Assembly: GCF_025717515.1 (NCBI RefSeq) | Contig: NZ_JAJIRN010000005.1 | Coordinates: 372,001-436,000, forward strand | Reading direction: 5' to 3' | DNA length: 64,000 nucleotides | Origin: Roseateles oligotrophus | GTDB taxonomy: Bacteria; Pseudomonadota; Gammaproteobacteria; Burkholderiales; Burkholderiaceae_C | In this document: positions 18,973 to 27,447 of the stretch, piece by piece | How positions within the stretch are numbered: the first letter of the stretch is position 1 | Layout of the letters: every line of letters begins with the position of its first letter | The notes under the pieces: generated by a model | What the model was told of the DNA's origin: nothing | The model's database searches: none | The model's input: the letters and a program-made list of their open reading frames with translations, nothing else | Made by a program: the position numbers and the translations under genes

Positions 18973-20169
18973 ATGGCGCGTCCTTTCTTGCCTGCCTTGC
19001 CAGTCCTGCTGGCCCTCGTCGCCGCCATAGCGCTCAGTTCCTGCGGTAAAGATAGCGGCAAGAAGGATACCGCTGCAGACGCAGCCCAAGCCGCCAAATC
19101 AGCCACTCCCTTGTTGATCGCGCCAGAAGATCAGCTCAGCATGAGCATGGGCACTTTTTCATCCGGCCCGGTGATTACTGGCTCTATTCAACCCGAGAAG
19201 CGTGCCGATCTGCGCGCCGAGGTGTCGGCCGTGGTGCTGCAGGTGTTGAAGGAAAACGGCGAAACCGTCAAGCGCGGTGATTTGCTCGCGCGTCTGGATG
19301 ACAACTCGATTCGCGAGCAACTGACCTCGGCCGATGAGTCCGCGAGGGTCTCGGCACAATCGTTCGAGCAGGCCGAGCGGCAGTATCAGCGGCTGAAGAC
19401 TTTGCAGTCTCAGGGCATGAGTTCGCTGCAGGCCACCGAAGACGCCGAACAGCGGCGCAACAACGCGCAGGGCGACCTGGTCGCGGCCAAGGCTAGGGCA
19501 GCGCAGGCGCGCCAGCAATTGCAACGCACCGAGGTGAGGGCGCCGTTTGACGGCATCATCAGCGAGCGCAAGGTTTCTGCAGGCGACACGGCCTTGGTTG
19601 GCAAGGAGCTTTTCAAGGTCATGGATCCGCGCAGCATGCGTTTCGAAGGCTTGGTGTCCGCCGACCGCATGAGTGATTTGAAGATCGGTCAGACCGTAAC
19701 GTTCCGCGTCAACGGTCTGGACGAGAAGAGCTTCGACGGCAAGATCCGCCGCATCGAGGCGGCCGCAAATGCCACCACCAGGCAGTTGGAAGTGCTGGTT
19801 GACTTCGCGCCCGGTGCGTCGCCAAAGGTTGCCGGCTTGTATGCCGAGGGTCGCGTCGAGAGTGGCAGCGTCAGCACCTTGATGCTGCCGGATAGCGCCG
19901 CCCAGCGTGCCGGCGACGAGGCCTTTGTCTGGTTGATCAACGGCGATTTGCTGAAAAAAACCTCCATCAAACTCGGCGAGCGCGATGCCCGGCGAGGTGA
20001 GTTTGTGGTGCTCGGCGGTTTGAAGGCAGGGGACCGCATCCTGCGCAAACCGGGCTCCAATTTGCAGGATGGGCAAAAGATTCAATTGGTGGCTTCGGCA
20101 CAGGCCAGTATTCCGGCCGGCGCTGCGAAAGCCGAGCAAGTTGCCGCCGCAGCTTCAACAGGGAAGTAA
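18973..20169 (+). CDS. RND efflux periplasmic adaptor 1 (lipoprotein)
   Basis: Membrane-fusion protein that links an inner-membrane RND pump to an outer-membrane channel. The signal peptide ends in a lipobox, LSSC with Cys24, so it is probably a lipid-anchored adaptor. The lipoyl half-motif, the alpha-helical hairpin (about 120-175, Gln/Ala rich) and the second lipoyl segment RTEVRAPFDGIISERKVSAGD are present, then beta-barrel and membrane-proximal domains. It has 398 residues and is followed by the pump gene after 3 bases. No outer-membrane channel gene is nearby. Confidence 0.92.
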   Translation: MARPFLPALPVLLALVAAIALSSCGKDSGKKDTAADAAQAAKSATPLLIAPEDQLSMSMGTFSSGPVITGSIQPEKRADLRAEVSAVVLQVLKENGETVKRGDLLARLDDNSIREQLTSADESARVSAQSFEQAERQYQRLKTLQSQGMSSLQATEDAEQRRNNAQGDLVAAKARAAQARQQLQRTEVRAPFDGIISERKVSAGDTALVGKELFKVMDPRSMRFEGLVSADRMSDLKIGQTVTFRVNGLDEKSFDGKIRRIEAAANATTRQLEVLVDFAPGASPKVAGLYAEGRVESGSVSTLMLPDSAAQRAGDEAFVWLINGDLLKKTSIKLGERDARRGEFVVLGGLKAGDRILRKPGSNLQDGQKIQLVASAQASIPAGAAKAEQVAAAASTGK

Positions 20170-20172
20170 GCC

Positions 20173-23100
20173 ATGTTTCTTTCCGATTTCAGCATCAAGA
20201 AGCCGATCGCCACGATCGTCATCATCATTTCGCTGATGTGCTTGGGGCTACTGGCACTGAAGAAGTTGAAGGTCAACCAGATCCCCGATGTGCAGGAGCC
20301 GGTGCTGGTGGTCGGCATTGCTTATCCGGGCGCTTCGCCCGAGACGGTTGAACGCGAGGTGATCAATCGCATCGAAAAATCGATGCAAAGCATCTCCGGC
20401 GTCGATCGCGTGCGCTCCACGGCCTCCGAGGGTTATGCCCAGATCGTGCTGATCTTCAACTTCAACAAGAATTTGATCGAAGCCTCGGACGAGGTGCGCA
20501 ATGCGATCGATACCGTTCGTTACAAGTTGCCGACCGAAATTCGCGAACCGGTGGTTGAGCGCAACGACCCGGCGGCCGAGCCCATCATGCAGTTGGCGCT
20601 GTCCAGCAGCCAGCAAAGCCATGCCGAGATTTCGCGCATTGCCGAGGATCAACTGGCCGACAAATTCCGCGGCATTGCCGGCGTGGCCGTGGTGTCCGTC
20701 AACGGCGGTCTAAAGCGTGAATTGAGCGTGCTGCTGCATGCCGAGAAGCTGCGCGAGAACAATGTCTCGGTGACCGAGGTGGTGGCGGCCTTGCGCAACC
20801 AAAACAGCACCGCGCCGGTCGGCAAGGTACGGGGCAATTTGGAAGACCAGAGCATCCGCTTGATCGGGCGACTGGAGTCGCCGGCGGATTTTCAGCAAAT
20901 CGTCGTCAAACGGCGGGGCACGGAGTTGGTGCGCTTGTCCCAGGTCGCCAGCATTGAAGACGGCTTTGCCGAAATCAGCCGCATCAGCCTGCGCAATGGC
21001 AACCCCAATGTGAACATCGCGGTGACGCGCTCGAAGGACGCGTCGACCGTCACGGTCGCCAACAAGGTCCGCAAACTGGTTGACGAGATCAACAAGACCT
21101 TGCCCAAGGGAGCCAAGCTCGAGGTCACGCAAGACGGCGGCAAAGACGCGCAGAACAGCCTCAACAACGTCGTCGACTCGCTGGTTCTGGGTGCCGGCTT
21201 GACGATTTTTGTGGTCTATGTATTCCTGAATTCCTGGCGCTCGACGCTGATCACCGCCTTGGCCTTGCCCACTTCGGTGATCGCTGCGTTCATTGCCGTT
21301 TGGTTGGCCGGCTTCACGTTGAACTTCATGAGTTTGCTGGGCCTGTCGCTGGCAATTGGGGTCTTGATTGATGATGCCATCGTGGTGCGTGAGAACATCG
21401 TTCGCCATATGGAGCGGGGCTCGGATCGCCGCACCGCCGCGCTCAACGGCACCGCCGAAATCGGCCTGGCTGTCGCCTCGACCACCTTCGCCATCGTGGC
21501 GGTGTTCATTCCCGTCGCTTTCATGCCGGGCGTGTCGGGCGAATGGTTCCGGCCCTTCGCCTTGACGGTGGTGGCCTCGGTGATGGTCAGCCTGTTCATC
21601 TCTTTCACGCTTGATCCGATGATGTCGGCCTACTGGGGCGACCCGCCGAACCAGCATCTGGCACCCAAGAATGCGATCGGTAGGCTGTTGTCGCGCTTCA
21701 ACGATTGGTTCGATCACCAGACCGATCGCTACGGTCATGTGATCGCCTGGGCTCTGCATCACCGTATCTGGATGGCCGTCTTTGCGGTGCTGAGCCTGGT
21801 CGGCGCGCTGTTCCTGCAAGGTAAATTTGGCGGTTCGAGTTTCTTGCCGGTCACCGACTCGGGGATGGTGGCAGTTGAGGTGCGCACACCGGCCAGCAGC
21901 AGCCTGGAGTATTCGCGTCTGAAGTTGGAGGCGGCGGCCCAATTGGCCCGTGCGATGCCCGAGACGGTGGCGACCAACAGCAATGTCAACGTAGGGGGTG
22001 GCCGCATTTACGTGGATATTGGCAAGAGCAATAAACGCAAGCGCACGGCCACCGAGGTGGCCAACGATCTGCGCGAAAAGGTCAAGAGTCTGGTCGGGGC
22101 CGAGTATGCCGTTTCCGATGACTTGAACGGTGGCGGTCGCAAGCCGGTGCAGATCCGTTTCACCGGCACCGATTCGCGCAAATTGCTGGACATCACCAAT
22201 GCCTTCATGGCGCAGATGCGCGGCATCAAGGGTGCGGTCGATGTGGGTCTTTCCGAGCAAGATCCGCAGGATGAATTGCAGATCGAACTGAATCGCGGTT
22301 TGGCTAATTCGCTGGGCATCTCGGTAACCGACGCGGCGCAAGCCTTGCGCGTGGCCTTCGCCGGTGTCGAGGTGGGTGATTGGGTCGACCCCGCTGGTGA
22401 AACCCGCGATGTGGCGGTGCGCCTGCACCCGAGCGACCGCGTCGACGCCAGCAATATTGAGCGCTTGCCGATCGCGGTCAGCGGCAGCAATGTGATGGTG
22501 CCGCTGGAGCAAATCGCCAGCGTCACCATGGGAAAGGGGCCGAGCAAGATCCAGCATGCCGACGGCAAGCGCACGATCGCTGTGGCCGCCAATGTGCAGG
22601 GCCGCTCACCCGGCGAGGTGACGGCCGATGCGGTCAAGATCGCCAAGGCCATCAACTTCCCTGCGGGCTATGGCCTGGAGTTGGAAGGCGACTCGCGCCA
22701 GCAAGAAGTCGTGTTTACCGAGATGGGCATTGCTCTGGTGTCCGGGATCGGCCTGATGTATCTGGTGCTGGTGATGCAGTTCGGCAGTTTCACCGCGCCG
22801 CTGGCGGTGATGCTGTCGCTGCCGCTGTCCTTGATCGGCGTGGTCTTGGCCTTGCTGCTGAGCAAGAGCACCTTGAACCTGATGAGCTTCATCGGCGTCA
22901 TCATGTTGATGGGCTTGGTCGCCAAGAATGCGATTTTGTTGCTGGATGCCGCGCGTCAGTTGGAGTCCGAGGGCATGGACCGGGAGGAAGCCTTGATGAC
23001 GGCCGGCCGCAAGCGCCTGCGGCCGATTCTGATGACCACCTTTGCGCTGATCGCGGGCATGTTGCCGGTCGCCATCGGCCTGGGCGAGGGCAGCGAGTTC

Positions 23101-23406
23101 TATCGCCCGATGGCGGTGGCCATCATCGGAGGCACCATCACCTCGACCTTGCTGACGCTGTTGGTGATCCCGACTTTTTACGACAGCATCGAAATCGCGC
23201 GCGATCGCATGTTCGCCAAGTTCAGTCGCCGCTCGGAACGCTGGAATGGACTGGTCGCGTTTGTGATGACTTTTGTGGAAGCCATTTTGACCATCGTGCT
23301 CTTGCGTTTTGTCTGGCGCATGTTGGCTAAGTTGGTTGCTCTGATTCGCCGCAAGCCCGCCATTGCGGCGGCGGAAACCGTTAGCATCGCTACGCTTGGA
23401 CAGTAA
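20173..23406 (+). CDS. RND efflux pump permease 1 (AcrB/MexB superfamily)
   Basis: Proton-driven inner-membrane exporter, 1077 residues with the usual 12 transmembrane helices and two large periplasmic loops. The TM4 proton-relay motif IGVLIDDAIVVREN with paired Asp is present, and GLVAKNAILLLD in TM10 carries the Lys. The N-terminus FSIKKPIATIVIIISLMCLG is typical. The last 60 residues add a further hydrophobic stretch (about 1030-1055) beyond the usual end. Substrate cannot be read from sequence. It forms an operon with the adaptor. Confidence 0.94.
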   Translation: MFLSDFSIKKPIATIVIIISLMCLGLLALKKLKVNQIPDVQEPVLVVGIAYPGASPETVEREVINRIEKSMQSISGVDRVRSTASEGYAQIVLIFNFNKNLIEASDEVRNAIDTVRYKLPTEIREPVVERNDPAAEPIMQLALSSSQQSHAEISRIAEDQLADKFRGIAGVAVVSVNGGLKRELSVLLHAEKLRENNVSVTEVVAALRNQNSTAPVGKVRGNLEDQSIRLIGRLESPADFQQIVVKRRGTELVRLSQVASIEDGFAEISRISLRNGNPNVNIAVTRSKDASTVTVANKVRKLVDEINKTLPKGAKLEVTQDGGKDAQNSLNNVVDSLVLGAGLTIFVVYVFLNSWRSTLITALALPTSVIAAFIAVWLAGFTLNFMSLLGLSLAIGVLIDDAIVVRENIVRHMERGSDRRTAALNGTAEIGLAVASTTFAIVAVFIPVAFMPGVSGEWFRPFALTVVASVMVSLFISFTLDPMMSAYWGDPPNQHLAPKNAIGRLLSRFNDWFDHQTDRYGHVIAWALHHRIWMAVFAVLSLVGALFLQGKFGGSSFLPVTDSGMVAVEVRTPASSSLEYSRLKLEAAAQLARAMPETVATNSNVNVGGGRIYVDIGKSNKRKRTATEVANDLREKVKSLVGAEYAVSDDLNGGGRKPVQIRFTGTDSRKLLDITNAFMAQMRGIKGAVDVGLSEQDPQDELQIELNRGLANSLGISVTDAAQALRVAFAGVEVGDWVDPAGETRDVAVRLHPSDRVDASNIERLPIAVSGSNVMVPLEQIASVTMGKGPSKIQHADGKRTIAVAANVQGRSPGEVTADAVKIAKAINFPAGYGLELEGDSRQQEVVFTEMGIALVSGIGLMYLVLVMQFGSFTAPLAVMLSLPLSLIGVVLALLLSKSTLNLMSFIGVIMLMGLVAKNAILLLDAARQLESEGMDREEALMTAGRKRLRPILMTTFALIAGMLPVAIGLGEGSEFYRPMAVAIIGGTITSTLLTLLVIPTFYDSIEIARDRMFAKFSRRSERWNGLVAFVMTFVEAILTIVLLRFVWRMLAKLVALIRRKPAIAAAETVSIATLGQ

Positions 23407-23431
23407 ATAGCCAAGCTGCTGAGGGCTTTGT

Positions 23432-23449
23432 CCTAGGGCATGCCCCAGG
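23432..23449 (+). repeat. Inverted repeat between RND pump 1 and the peptidase gene
   Basis: CCTAGGGCATGCCCCAGG is an 18-base near-perfect palindrome with one mismatched pair, centred on GGGCATGCCC. No T-run follows. It may be a regulator site or a 3' hairpin of the pump transcript. Confidence 0.35.
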
Positions 23450-23519
23450 GTGCTGCCGGTTCTGATCCGCTTACAGTCCGCCCCACATTGAGCGATCACA
23501 GCTCGGGAGGATGATAAGA

Positions 23520-25583
23520 ATGAGTGTTTTCAGAATCGGCCGGCGTGTGCTGGCAAAGGCCTTGCTATTGGTTTTCTGTGGCCTTGCTGGCGCCAAACCG
23601 AGCCCGAGCTTGCCGGCCATAGAGGATTTTTTCCGCCTACCCATGTACCGCGGCGGTGTGCTCTCGCCGGACGGCCGTTTGATGGCCATCGTCACCTCGC
23701 CCGAGGGGCGGCGCACCCAGCTAGCGGTCGTCAATCTGCAGGATTTCTCGGCCTCCAAGGCCGTGATCGGCCTCGGGGATACCGACATCAATCGGGTCTT
23801 CTGGGTCAATAACAAGCGACTGGTGTTTGACGTAGCGCAGTTGCAGGAAGCGAGCGAAAAGCCGGTCGCCCAAGGGCTGTGGGCCATCGATGTGGACGGC
23901 GAAAACCTCAAGCAACTGGTCAACGCCGAGAGCAGCCGCCCCAGCGTCAATGCGGACGGTATCGCGGCGCTGAAGAACTCGATGTTCAAGGAGCGCCGCG
24001 AGGAGTTACTGCCTTGGACCTGGCATCTGCACCGGGTGCTGGAGGATGGCAGCGATGATGTCATCATTGAAGAGAACCGCTACAACGGGCTGGGCGAATT
24101 CACCTCGGCCGTGTTGGCACGGCTGGATACACGCAACGGCCGCAAGAGTTCGGTGCTGGACAACGCGCCGCCCCATGTCTACACATGGCTGGTCGACAAG
24201 ACCGGGCGCCCGGTGGCGGCCACGGCGATTGACAAGGATCGCTACGCGATGTACCTGCCCTCGGCCGATGCTCGCAGCTGGACCTTGTGGCGAGAGGACG
24301 AACGGTTCAACAGCAGTCTGCCCAGTTGGTACGAGGCCGGCCCACACGGCCAGCTTTACCTGGTCGGCAACCCGAGTCAGCCTACCGGCACCCAAGCCTT
24401 GCTGCGCATGGATTCGGCCAAGCCCGAGGCGGCGCTGCAAGATGTGATGAACATCAAGGGCTATGACTTCAGCGGTGAGCTGGTGTTTGATGACAAGACC
24501 GGCCGCCTGCTGGGGATTCACTATGAAGGCGAGTCGCGAGATAGCGTCTGGTTTGACGGGCAAATGAAGGCGCTGCAGGCTGCAGTCGACAAGGCGCTGC
24601 CCGCCACCGTCAACCAAATCGACTGCCGCGATTGCCTGAACTCCAATCTGGTCTTGGTCAAGTCCAGCTCCGACCGTCAGCCGACTATTTTCAGCAGCTT
24701 CCAGCGCGACAGCTTGGCCCTCAAGCCCTTGCTGTCCGCGCGCTCTTGGATCAAGCCGCAAGAGATGGCCAGGCGCGAGCCTATGCGCATCAGCACACGC
24801 GATGGTTTGAGCCTGCCCCTGGTCGTGACTCGCCCCAAGAGCATGCCCACCGGCGCCAATAGCAAGGCAATGATGCCGACCGTGCTGCTCGTGCATGGTG
24901 GCCCCTATGTGCGAGGCAATCATTGGGAATGGAGTGCCGAGGCGCAGTTCCTGGCCTCGCGTGGCTACTTGGTGATCGAGCCCGATTTCCGCGGCAGCAG
25001 TGGCTACGGTACGGCCCATAGTCGGGCCGGCTGGAAGCAATGGGGACTGGCCATGCAGGATGACTTGGCCGACGCTGTGCAATGGGCGGTCAAGAGCGGC
25101 TCGGCGGACCCCAGTCGCATTTGCATTGCCGGCGCCAGCTATGGCGGCTATGCGGCCATGATGGGTCTGATCAAGCAGCCCGAGTTGTTCCGCTGCGGCA
25201 TCAACTGGGTCGGAGTGTCCGATCTGAAGCTGCTATTCAGCTCGCTCAACAGTGACGCCAGCGAACTCGGGCGCAGTTATGACTTGGTCAATTTGATCGG
25301 CCACCCGGACGCTGACAGCGAGCGCTTGGACGCCACCTCGCCATTGAAACAAGCTGCCCGCCTCAAACGCCCGCTGCTGATGGCCTATGGTGCTTTGGAC
25401 CGCCGTGTGCCAATGGAGCATGGCCTGCGCATGCGCGACGCCTTGGCGGCCACCGGACACAAAAACGTCGAATGGGTGCTCTACCCAGAGGAGCGCCATG
25501 GCTGGCGAGCGCTGGAAACAAACAAGGACTTCTGGGGCCGGGTCGAGCGATTTTTGCAGCAACACATTGGCACGCCTCCCTGA
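23520..25583 (+). CDS. S9 family peptidase (prolyl oligopeptidase / acylaminoacyl peptidase type)
   Basis: Predicted exported serine peptidase, 687 residues. A signal peptide covers about residues 1-25 (ending GLAGA). Residues 30-400 look like the beta-propeller, and about 420-687 form the alpha/beta-hydrolase domain. The catalytic triad is visible as Ser540 (GASYGGY), Asp627 (YGALDRR) and His660 (PEERHGW). The ATG at 23520 is preferred to one at 23511 because GGGAGG lies 9 bases before it and directly abuts the other. It is convergent with the FAD oxidoreductase gene, 15 bases apart. Confidence 0.93.
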   Translation: MSVFRIGRRVLAKALLLVFCGLAGAKPSPSLPAIEDFFRLPMYRGGVLSPDGRLMAIVTSPEGRRTQLAVVNLQDFSASKAVIGLGDTDINRVFWVNNKRLVFDVAQLQEASEKPVAQGLWAIDVDGENLKQLVNAESSRPSVNADGIAALKNSMFKERREELLPWTWHLHRVLEDGSDDVIIEENRYNGLGEFTSAVLARLDTRNGRKSSVLDNAPPHVYTWLVDKTGRPVAATAIDKDRYAMYLPSADARSWTLWREDERFNSSLPSWYEAGPHGQLYLVGNPSQPTGTQALLRMDSAKPEAALQDVMNIKGYDFSGELVFDDKTGRLLGIHYEGESRDSVWFDGQMKALQAAVDKALPATVNQIDCRDCLNSNLVLVKSSSDRQPTIFSSFQRDSLALKPLLSARSWIKPQEMARREPMRISTRDGLSLPLVVTRPKSMPTGANSKAMMPTVLLVHGGPYVRGNHWEWSAEAQFLASRGYLVIEPDFRGSSGYGTAHSRAGWKQWGLAMQDDLADAVQWAVKSGSADPSRICIAGASYGGYAAMMGLIKQPELFRCGINWVGVSDLKLLFSSLNSDASELGRSYDLVNLIGHPDADSERLDATSPLKQAARLKRPLLMAYGALDRRVPMEHGLRMRDALAATGHKNVEWVLYPEERHGWRALETNKDFWGRVERFLQQHIGTPP

Positions 25584-25598
25584 GGTTGGCAAGTTAGC

Positions 25599-27008
25599 TC
25601 AAAGCACGCGCCCCGGATTCATCAAGCCTTGGGGATCCAGGGCTTTTTTGATGGCACGCATCATCTGCAAAGCGACCGGGTCTTTGCGCGCCGCCAACTC
25701 GGCCCGCTTCAGCTGGCCGATGCCATGCTCGGCCGAGAAGCTGCCGCCATGCAGGGCCACCGCGTCATAGACGATGCGGTTGATCGCCGGTTCATGCCGG
25801 CTCAAGAATTCCTTAGCCGGCACGCCCTCGGGGGCCTGCACGTTGTAGTGCAAATTGCCGTCACCGAGATGACCGAAGTTGACCAGGCGCACACCGGGGA
25901 AGCCTTGTTGCAAGGCCGCATCGGTGGCTGCCACAAAGCCCGGAATGGCCGAGACGGGCAGGGCAATGTCATGTTTGACGTTGAGCCCTTCTTGCGCCTG
26001 CGCCAGCGGAATCGACTCGCGCAGCTGCCACATCGTTTGCGACTGCGCCCGGCTTTGCGCCATTGCAGCATCCTTGATCACGCCGGCCTCAAGCGCCGCC
26101 TCCAGCAGGCCTTCGAACAAGCCGCCGGCATGCGCTTCACTCTCTGCGTCGGACAACTCCAGCAAGACGGTCCATGGGCTGCGCGCCAAGGGTTGCTGCA
26201 ACTGCGGGAAATGCTTGCCGACCAAGTCGAGCGAAAACGCATTCATCACCTCAAAGCCACTCAGGCCCGCGCCGGTGCTTGCCTGCGCCATGCCGAGCAA
26301 TCGCAGCGCCGCATCAAGCGTGTCGCAAGCCGCCAGCGCGGTCATCTGCGCCTTGGGCGCCGGGTAGAGCTTCAAGGTGGCGGCGGTGATCACACCCAGC
26401 GTGCCCTCGCTGCCGATGAATAGATTGCGCAGGTCATAGCCGGTGTTGTCTTTGCGCAGGCCCGACAGGCCGTTCCAGACCTCGCCATGCGCGGTCACCA
26501 GCTCCAGGCCCAAACACAGCTCGCGTGCGTTGCCATAACGCAGTACCTGCGTGCCACCGGCATTGCTGGCGAGATTGCCGCCTATCGTGCATGTGCCTTC
26601 GGAGGCCAGGCTCAAGGGAAACAAAAAACCCTGCTCTGCGGCCGCGTCCTGCAGCGCTTGCAGCACGCAGCCGGCATCGACCGTGATGGTCAGGTTGGCC
26701 GCGTCAAGGGCGCGCACCTTGTTCATTCGAGACAGGCTCAGCAGCAGTTGATCGCCGGAGGCATCGGGGGTGGAGCCGCCGACCAGGCCGGTATTGCCAC
26801 CTTGCGGCACCAGGCCGACTTGGTGCTCGCCGCACAGCTTGATGACGGCCGCGACCTGCGCGGTGTCGGCAGGCCTGGCCACGGCCAAGGCACGGCCTGC
26901 ATAGCGGCGGCGCCAGTCCAACTCGTAGGCGCTCAGGTCGCCATCACGCAACAGACCCGCATCGCCCAGAACGGCGTGCAGCGCGTTTAAAAAATCATGC
27001 CGGCTCAT
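25599..27008 (-). CDS. FAD-linked 2-hydroxyacid dehydrogenase (GlcD / D-2-hydroxyglutarate dehydrogenase type)
   Basis: Flavoprotein that oxidises a D-2-hydroxyacid. The N-terminal PCMH-type FAD-binding domain has the signature VPQGGNTGLVGGSTPDASGDQ and CTIGGNLASNAGGTQVLRYG. The C-terminal FAD-oxidase domain has VNFGHLGDGNLHYNV, with the His motif, and SAEHGIGQLK. It has 469 residues from the ATG at 27008. The exact substrate (D-2-hydroxyglutarate, D-lactate or glycolate) cannot be fixed; the absence of GlcE/GlcF neighbours argues against glycolate oxidase. Its start overlaps the end of the DUF2069 gene by 14 bases. Confidence 0.92.
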   Translation of the reverse strand: MSRHDFLNALHAVLGDAGLLRDGDLSAYELDWRRRYAGRALAVARPADTAQVAAVIKLCGEHQVGLVPQGGNTGLVGGSTPDASGDQLLLSLSRMNKVRALDAANLTITVDAGCVLQALQDAAAEQGFLFPLSLASEGTCTIGGNLASNAGGTQVLRYGNARELCLGLELVTAHGEVWNGLSGLRKDNTGYDLRNLFIGSEGTLGVITAATLKLYPAPKAQMTALAACDTLDAALRLLGMAQASTGAGLSGFEVMNAFSLDLVGKHFPQLQQPLARSPWTVLLELSDAESEAHAGGLFEGLLEAALEAGVIKDAAMAQSRAQSQTMWQLRESIPLAQAQEGLNVKHDIALPVSAIPGFVAATDAALQQGFPGVRLVNFGHLGDGNLHYNVQAPEGVPAKEFLSRHEPAINRIVYDAVALHGGSFSAEHGIGQLKRAELAARKDPVALQMMRAIKKALDPQGLMNPGRVL

Positions 27009-27426
27009 CGCCCGCCGTGTGAGCTTTGGCCGCGGCCAGGCGCAGGCGTACCTGCATCGCGCAAGCGACAAAAATCAGCACGCTCAAAAACACCTCGACC
27101 ATCGCCAAGCGCATGCCGACGCCGCCTTCGCTGGCGGCGCGCACCGCCCCTTCGGCAAAGTAGAGCCAGATCATCAAACTGAGCCAGCGAAAGGTGTAGA
27201 GCCGGTAGCGCCACAGGCCCAGCATAGGCAGGGCCAAGGGCAGGGCCTTGATGGCCAGCGTGCCGCGGCCGGTCGGGGCCAACCAGAGCTCCCAGGCCAA
27301 ACTCAATATGAAAAGGGCGATCAGGGCGCCGAGCGCCAAATTGCGAGAGAAAGCCTCGCGCGAGCTGGCTTGGGTGCGCTGCGATTGAGGCGGGGAGGGC
27401 GGATTCTGGGAGGAGTAGGCAGACAT
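26995..27426 (-). CDS. DUF2069 domain membrane protein
   Basis: A 143-residue inner-membrane protein with a hydrophilic Ser/Gln/Pro-rich N-terminus (1-25) and about four hydrophobic segments (about 29-50, 60-73, 80-92, 105-125). It matches DUF2069, a proteobacterial family of unknown function that I know to be often near YihY-like genes. The ATG at 27426 has no Shine-Dalgarno and sits inside a perfect inverted repeat shared with the divergent gene. Its 3' end overlaps the downstream FAD oxidoreductase gene, so the two are probably co-transcribed. Confidence 0.85.
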   Translation of the reverse strand: MSAYSSQNPPSPPQSQRTQASSREAFSRNLALGALIALFILSLAWELWLAPTGRGTLAIKALPLALPMLGLWRYRLYTFRWLSLMIWLYFAEGAVRAASEGGVGMRLAMVEVFLSVLIFVACAMQVRLRLAAAKAHTAGDEPA

Positions 27427-27439
27427 GCTGGCATCATAG
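27408..27439 (+). other. Possible four-codon upstream ORF (MLAS) before yihY-like gene
   Basis: A good Shine-Dalgarno, GGGAGGAG (27408-27415), lies 9 bases before ATG CTG GCA TCA TAG (27425-27439). The YihY-like ATG at 27445 follows 5 bases after this stop and has no ribosome site of its own. Reinitiation after the mini-ORF would explain how the downstream gene is translated. Inference only; the purine run also codes for DUF2069 on the other strand. Confidence 0.35.
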
Positions 27440-27447
27440 CCAGCATG
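27424..27447. repeat. Perfect inverted repeat spanning two divergent start codons
   Basis: CATGCTGGC (27424-27432) and GCCAGCATG (27439-27447) are perfect reverse complements around ATCATA. The left arm contains the DUF2069 start codon (minus strand) and the right arm the YihY-like start codon (plus strand), only 18 bases apart. Confidence 0.9.

Noticed and set aside
20710-22557. 615-codon open frame antisense to RND pump 1
   Set aside because: Same codon-bias effect; His/Arg/Gln-rich and no start-site support. The same holds for 38848-40737 in pump 2.
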